DNA from: Planctomycetota bacterium
Lineage (GTDB): Bacteria > Planctomycetota > Uabimicrobiia > Uabimicrobiales > Uabimicrobiaceae
NCBI GenBank assembly: GCA_029260735.1
Contig: JAJDCR010000141.1
Coordinates: 62,001 to 126,000 of the forward strand
DNA length: 64,000 nucleotides
Direction: 5' to 3'
Both the position numbers and the translations under genes were made by a program. The notes under the pieces are model-generated. The model was not told the DNA's origin and searched no databases. It saw nothing but the letters and a program-made list of their open reading frames with translations. Positions 61,590-64,000 of this stretch are shown here, one piece after another. Within the stretch, counting starts at the first letter, position 1; the number at the start of each line of letters is the position of its first letter.

Positions 61590-61606
61590 CTTTATAGTCT
61601 ATAAAG
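61590..61606. promoter_or_regulatory. Perfect 17-nt palindrome upstream of the histidine kinase
   Basis: CTTTATAG T CTATAAAG is a perfect dyad 72 nt before the histidine kinase start. The size and symmetry suit an operator for a dimeric regulator. Confidence 0.4.
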
Positions 61607-61678
61607 TAAACAGTTTCGGACTAAAAAACTTTATTTTCCAATAGTCTCAAGAACTAGCATTTTTTTGGAACAACCACT

Positions 61679-62893
61679 ATGACTGAACCTCCTCACGAGT
61701 CGAAAAGGATTCTTCTTTCTGCAATCGACGTTCTTCCTCTCTATATAGCAACTTTGGATGGGGAGGGAAATATTTGTGCAGCAAACCTAGCTTGGCGCAA
61801 TCATAAAGACCCCTATTCGTTGTTTGGTAATCATTGCTTGGAAAATGCGTCGTATTTAAAATTATGTACCAGCTCAAAAAAATATATCCCTGAATCCTTC
61901 GTTATAGCAAGGGCTTTAAATCAAATACTCCAGCTTCAGAGACACGACTTTCACATGGAATACCGCTACATACACAATCAAACATCTAGGTGGTTTTCTC
62001 TAAAGGCAGCTCTTTGCCAAGAAGAAAATGATTTCAAAGTAGTCGTTATGCATGAAGAAATAACCGCTCGCAAAAAAGCAGAGCAAGCTCTTCAGGAAAC
62101 TAATATAGAGTTAGCGATACAAAGAGACAATGCTCTTAACGCCAGTCAAGCCAAAAGTGAATTCGTTGCCAATATGAGCCATGAGTTAAGAACTCCTCTC
62201 AATGCCATTATTGGTTACAGTGAACTAATGCTAGAAGAAGCAGAAGAAAAAAATAATGCCGCTGCAATTCCTGATCTCCAAAAAGTTTTCTCAGCAGGAA
62301 AACAACTTTTATCTATAATAAATGATATACTTGACCTTTCCAAAATAGAAGCAGGAAAGATGGAACTGCTTGTAGAAAGTTTTTCTGTTGATTCCTTAGT
62401 AGAGGTGGTTGTATCTATGATAAAACCTTTAGCAGAAGAAAAAGGGAACTCTCTTCACATCGAAATTTCGGGTAATTTAGGCACAATAGACGCCGATGTT
62501 AAAAGAGTTAAGCAAATACTTCTAAATCTCTTATCTAATGCTTGTAAGTTTACTGAAAAAGGAGTTATTCGTCTAAGAGTTACGAGAGAAGAAAAAGATG
62601 GCAAAGATTGGGTATTTTTCTATGTCGAAGATTCTGGGATTGGGATCAGCAAAGAGCAAATGAGTCGCCTTTTTCGAAACTTCTCTCAAGCAGATGCATA
62701 CATAACAGGACAATATGGAGGAACAGGCTTAGGTTTAGCTCTAAGCCGCAAATTTAGTCAGATGATGAAAGGCGATATTTCCTTGGATAGTACTCTTGGA
62801 AAAGGATCGACATTTATTGTCAAACTACCCGCCATTGCAAAAACTTCTTTGAACAACGACACATCCGTCATTCAACGATTTGAGGAGACTTGA
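61679..62893 (+). CDS. Cytosolic PAS histidine kinase
   Basis: The protein has 404 residues and no membrane helix. An N-terminal PAS-like domain (about 10-130) is followed by a short coiled coil. The HisKA domain has SHELRTPLNAIIGYSEL with His168, and the ATPase domain has the N-box NLLSNACKFT, G1 EDSGIGIS, F-box LFRNFSQAD and G2 GGTGLGLALS. It should autophosphorylate and pass phosphate to the response regulators encoded next. The input is likely a soluble or ligand signal. The next gene begins 1 nt after its stop. Confidence 0.93.
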   Translation: MTEPPHESKRILLSAIDVLPLYIATLDGEGNICAANLAWRNHKDPYSLFGNHCLENASYLKLCTSSKKYIPESFVIARALNQILQLQRHDFHMEYRYIHNQTSRWFSLKAALCQEENDFKVVVMHEEITARKKAEQALQETNIELAIQRDNALNASQAKSEFVANMSHELRTPLNAIIGYSELMLEEAEEKNNAAAIPDLQKVFSAGKQLLSIINDILDLSKIEAGKMELLVESFSVDSLVEVVVSMIKPLAEEKGNSLHIEISGNLGTIDADVKRVKQILLNLLSNACKFTEKGVIRLRVTREEKDGKDWVFFYVEDSGIGISKEQMSRLFRNFSQADAYITGQYGGTGLGLALSRKFSQMMKGDISLDSTLGKGSTFIVKLPAIAKTSLNNDTSVIQRFEET

Positions 62894-62894
62894 T

Positions 62895-63275
62895 ATGTCC
62901 AAAAGAATACTTTTGGTCGAAGACAATGAGATGAATCGAGACATGTTAAAAAGGCGCTTAGAACGTAAAGGCTACGAAGTCATTGTTGCAGTAGATGGAC
63001 AACAAGGAGTCGAGGTTGCCCGAAGTGTCATACCTGACTTAATATTAATGGATATGAGCCTACCAATAGTAGATGGATGGTCTGCCACAACACAAATTAA
63101 AGAACTGAGCCAACTAAACCATATTCCCATTATAGCCCTTACTGCTCACGCTATGGCTGGGGATCGTGAAAAGGCAATGGAAGCAGGCTGCGATGACTAC
63201 GACACCAAGCCAATTGAATTCAAAAGGTTGCTCGAAAAAATAAAGAATTTCCTCCAGCAAGGAGATCATTCATGA
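62895..63275 (+). CDS. Single-domain response regulator
   Basis: This 126-residue receiver domain has the acidic pair LVEDN (Glu9, Asp10), the phospho-acceptor Asp53 in LILMDMSLP, Thr in ALTAHAM and Lys in TKPIE. It has no output domain, so it may relay phosphate (Spo0F/CheY style) to another protein. The ATG at 62895 has AGGAG seven bases upstream and follows the kinase stop directly. It overlaps the next gene by ATGA. Confidence 0.93.
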   Translation: MSKRILLVEDNEMNRDMLKRRLERKGYEVIVAVDGQQGVEVARSVIPDLILMDMSLPIVDGWSATTQIKELSQLNHIPIIALTAHAMAGDREKAMEAGCDDYDTKPIEFKRLLEKIKNFLQQGDHS

Positions 63276-64000
63276 GCGAAGAAGAAGGTCTACTTTTAGT
63301 CGTTGATGACAATGAAATGAATAGAGAAGTTCTTTCTCGGCGACTTCTTCGGAAAGGCTATGAAGTAATTATTGCAGAGGGTGGAAAGATTGCCTTAGAG
63401 CTTATAAAAGAACATGCATTTGACCTTGTATTACTAGACATTATGATGCCTGAAATCAATGGTATTGATGTTCTAAAAAAAGTTCGCCAAGATTATAGCC
63501 CTATAGAGCTTCCTGTTGTTATGGTAACAGCCAAAGACGATGGAGATGGAATTATCGAAGCTCTAAACTTAGGAGCAAATGACTATATTACAAAGCCGAT
63601 AGATTTTCCTGTCGCTTTTGCTAGAGTTCGAGCTCAAATGCAATGTAGGAATGCCGAGAAAGCACTCAAGGAAAGCGAAGAGCGATACCGCGATCTTTTC
63701 GATAATGCCCACGATCTAATTCAAATTGTTTCTAATCAAGAGCAGTTTCTTTATGTCAACCAGGTTTGGAAAGAAACTCTAGGATACAACCAAGAAGAAA
63801 TAGAAAAATTTACAAGCACTGATATCATTCATCCTGACGAAAGAAAAAACTACTGGGATGCCCTCCAAAGAACTCAGCAACATCAAGGGATCGAAAGTTT
63901 TGAGACAGTATTAATGACAAAAGAAGGGGAAAGTATTTTTGTTGAAGCTGGAATTAGTTGTCGCTACAAGAACGATAAGCACATTACAACACGAGGAATT
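63272..64000 (+). CDS. Response regulator with PAS domain, 3' truncated by window
   Basis: The frame is open from ATG 63272 to the end of the window (243 codons) and continues beyond. Residues 5-125 are a receiver with VDDN, Asp56 in LVLLDIMMP and Lys in ITKPIDF. A coiled linker (KALKESEERYRDLFDNAHD) leads into a PAS domain (about 145-243; FLYVNQVWKETLGYNQEEI, IIHPDER). The output domain is not visible and may be a GGDEF, phosphatase or another kinase. It is translationally coupled to the preceding regulator. Confidence 0.9.
   Translation, partial: MSEEEGLLLVVDDNEMNREVLSRRLLRKGYEVIIAEGGKIALELIKEHAFDLVLLDIMMPEINGIDVLKKVRQDYSPIELPVVMVTAKDDGDGIIEALNLGANDYITKPIDFPVAFARVRAQMQCRNAEKALKESEERYRDLFDNAHDLIQIVSNQEQFLYVNQVWKETLGYNQEEIEKFTSTDIIHPDERKNYWDALQRTQQHQGIESFETVLMTKEGESIFVEAGISCRYKNDKHITTRGI

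Larger units (their letters stand above)
61123..61678. other. Gene-free 556-nt divergent interval
   Basis: This AT-rich interval separates the pseudokinase from the histidine kinase. It holds a plus-strand promoter candidate (61414-61443) and a palindrome (61590-61606). Two ACAAAAA-like stretches near 61238-61262 are repetitive but not clearly meaningful. I see no small gene. Confidence 0.55.

Overview
The window is AT-rich chromosomal DNA with dense, short-spaced genes on both strands. It reads as a Gram-negative-type bacterium, most likely a low-GC member of the Planctomycetota. The evidence is lipid A and Kdo genes (lpxC, kdsA) and bamA, several Hanks-type Ser/Thr kinases and FHA proteins, a DUF58/BatA-type pair, and several small proteins of a kind I associate with planctomycetes. 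The phylum call is an inference from gene content; no rRNA gene is present. Nothing looks like a phage, plasmid or complete insertion sequence.

Layout. 1-654: end of a PAP2 phosphatase. 833-7599 (minus): a four-gene acyl-activation and acyl-transfer cassette. It comprises a methyltransferase-adenylate ligase fusion, a ligase-carrier fusion, a DltD-like SGNH protein and a DltB-like MBOAT, which together resemble a rewired Dlt system. 7843-11050 (minus): BatA-like, DUF58 and FHA proteins. 11174-14953 (minus): membrane cyclophilin-like protein, a 72-aa protein, KdsA, and an acidic-repeat protein with L7/L12-like ends. 15291-18263 (plus): glpK and a GH10-like secreted glycosidase. 18380-20134: a secreted Ala/Lys-rich protein and a B3/B4-domain protein. 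20213-28635 (minus): housekeeping genes hpt, lpxC, bamA, dnaB, rplI, rpsF, rplY and prs. 28788-28940: two tandem tRNA-Gln genes with their own promoter and terminator.

29116-34204 holds a STAS protein, a TPR protein, an HtrA-like lipoprotein that has lost its whole catalytic triad, a membrane protein and an FHA protein. 34489-39627: thrS, ruvA, a Fur-family regulator and the small subunit of methylmalonyl-CoA mutase. 39893-46856 (plus): a signalling and proteolysis group of two Ser/Thr kinases, a BFD-type ferredoxin, unknown proteins and a site-2 protease with four PDZ-like domains. 46853-53015: a glycosyltransferase, a MotA/TolQ/ExbB-like plus ExbD-like module with a very long coiled coil, NnrE, a lipoprotein and a 2-hydroxyacid dehydrogenase. 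53016-53435: an intergenic region with inverted hairpin repeats. 53436-58726: tyrS, an aldo/keto reductase and a P-type Ca2+ ATPase with an unusual membrane insertion. 58777-61122: a pseudokinase with a tandem-repeat tail. 61679-64000: a histidine kinase and two response regulators, the last running off the window.

The best candidates for something undescribed are the Dlt-like cassette, the ExbB/ExbD-like coiled-coil module, the dead HtrA lipoprotein, the pseudokinase with DNA-level tandem repeats, and a small module shared by the 72-aa protein and a kinase N-terminus. Palindromic elements also occur in this region, two of them inside reading frames of the acyl cassette. Recognisable sigma70-type promoters (TTGACA with a 16-18 bp spacer and TATAAT-like boxes) and hairpin terminators were placed by eye.
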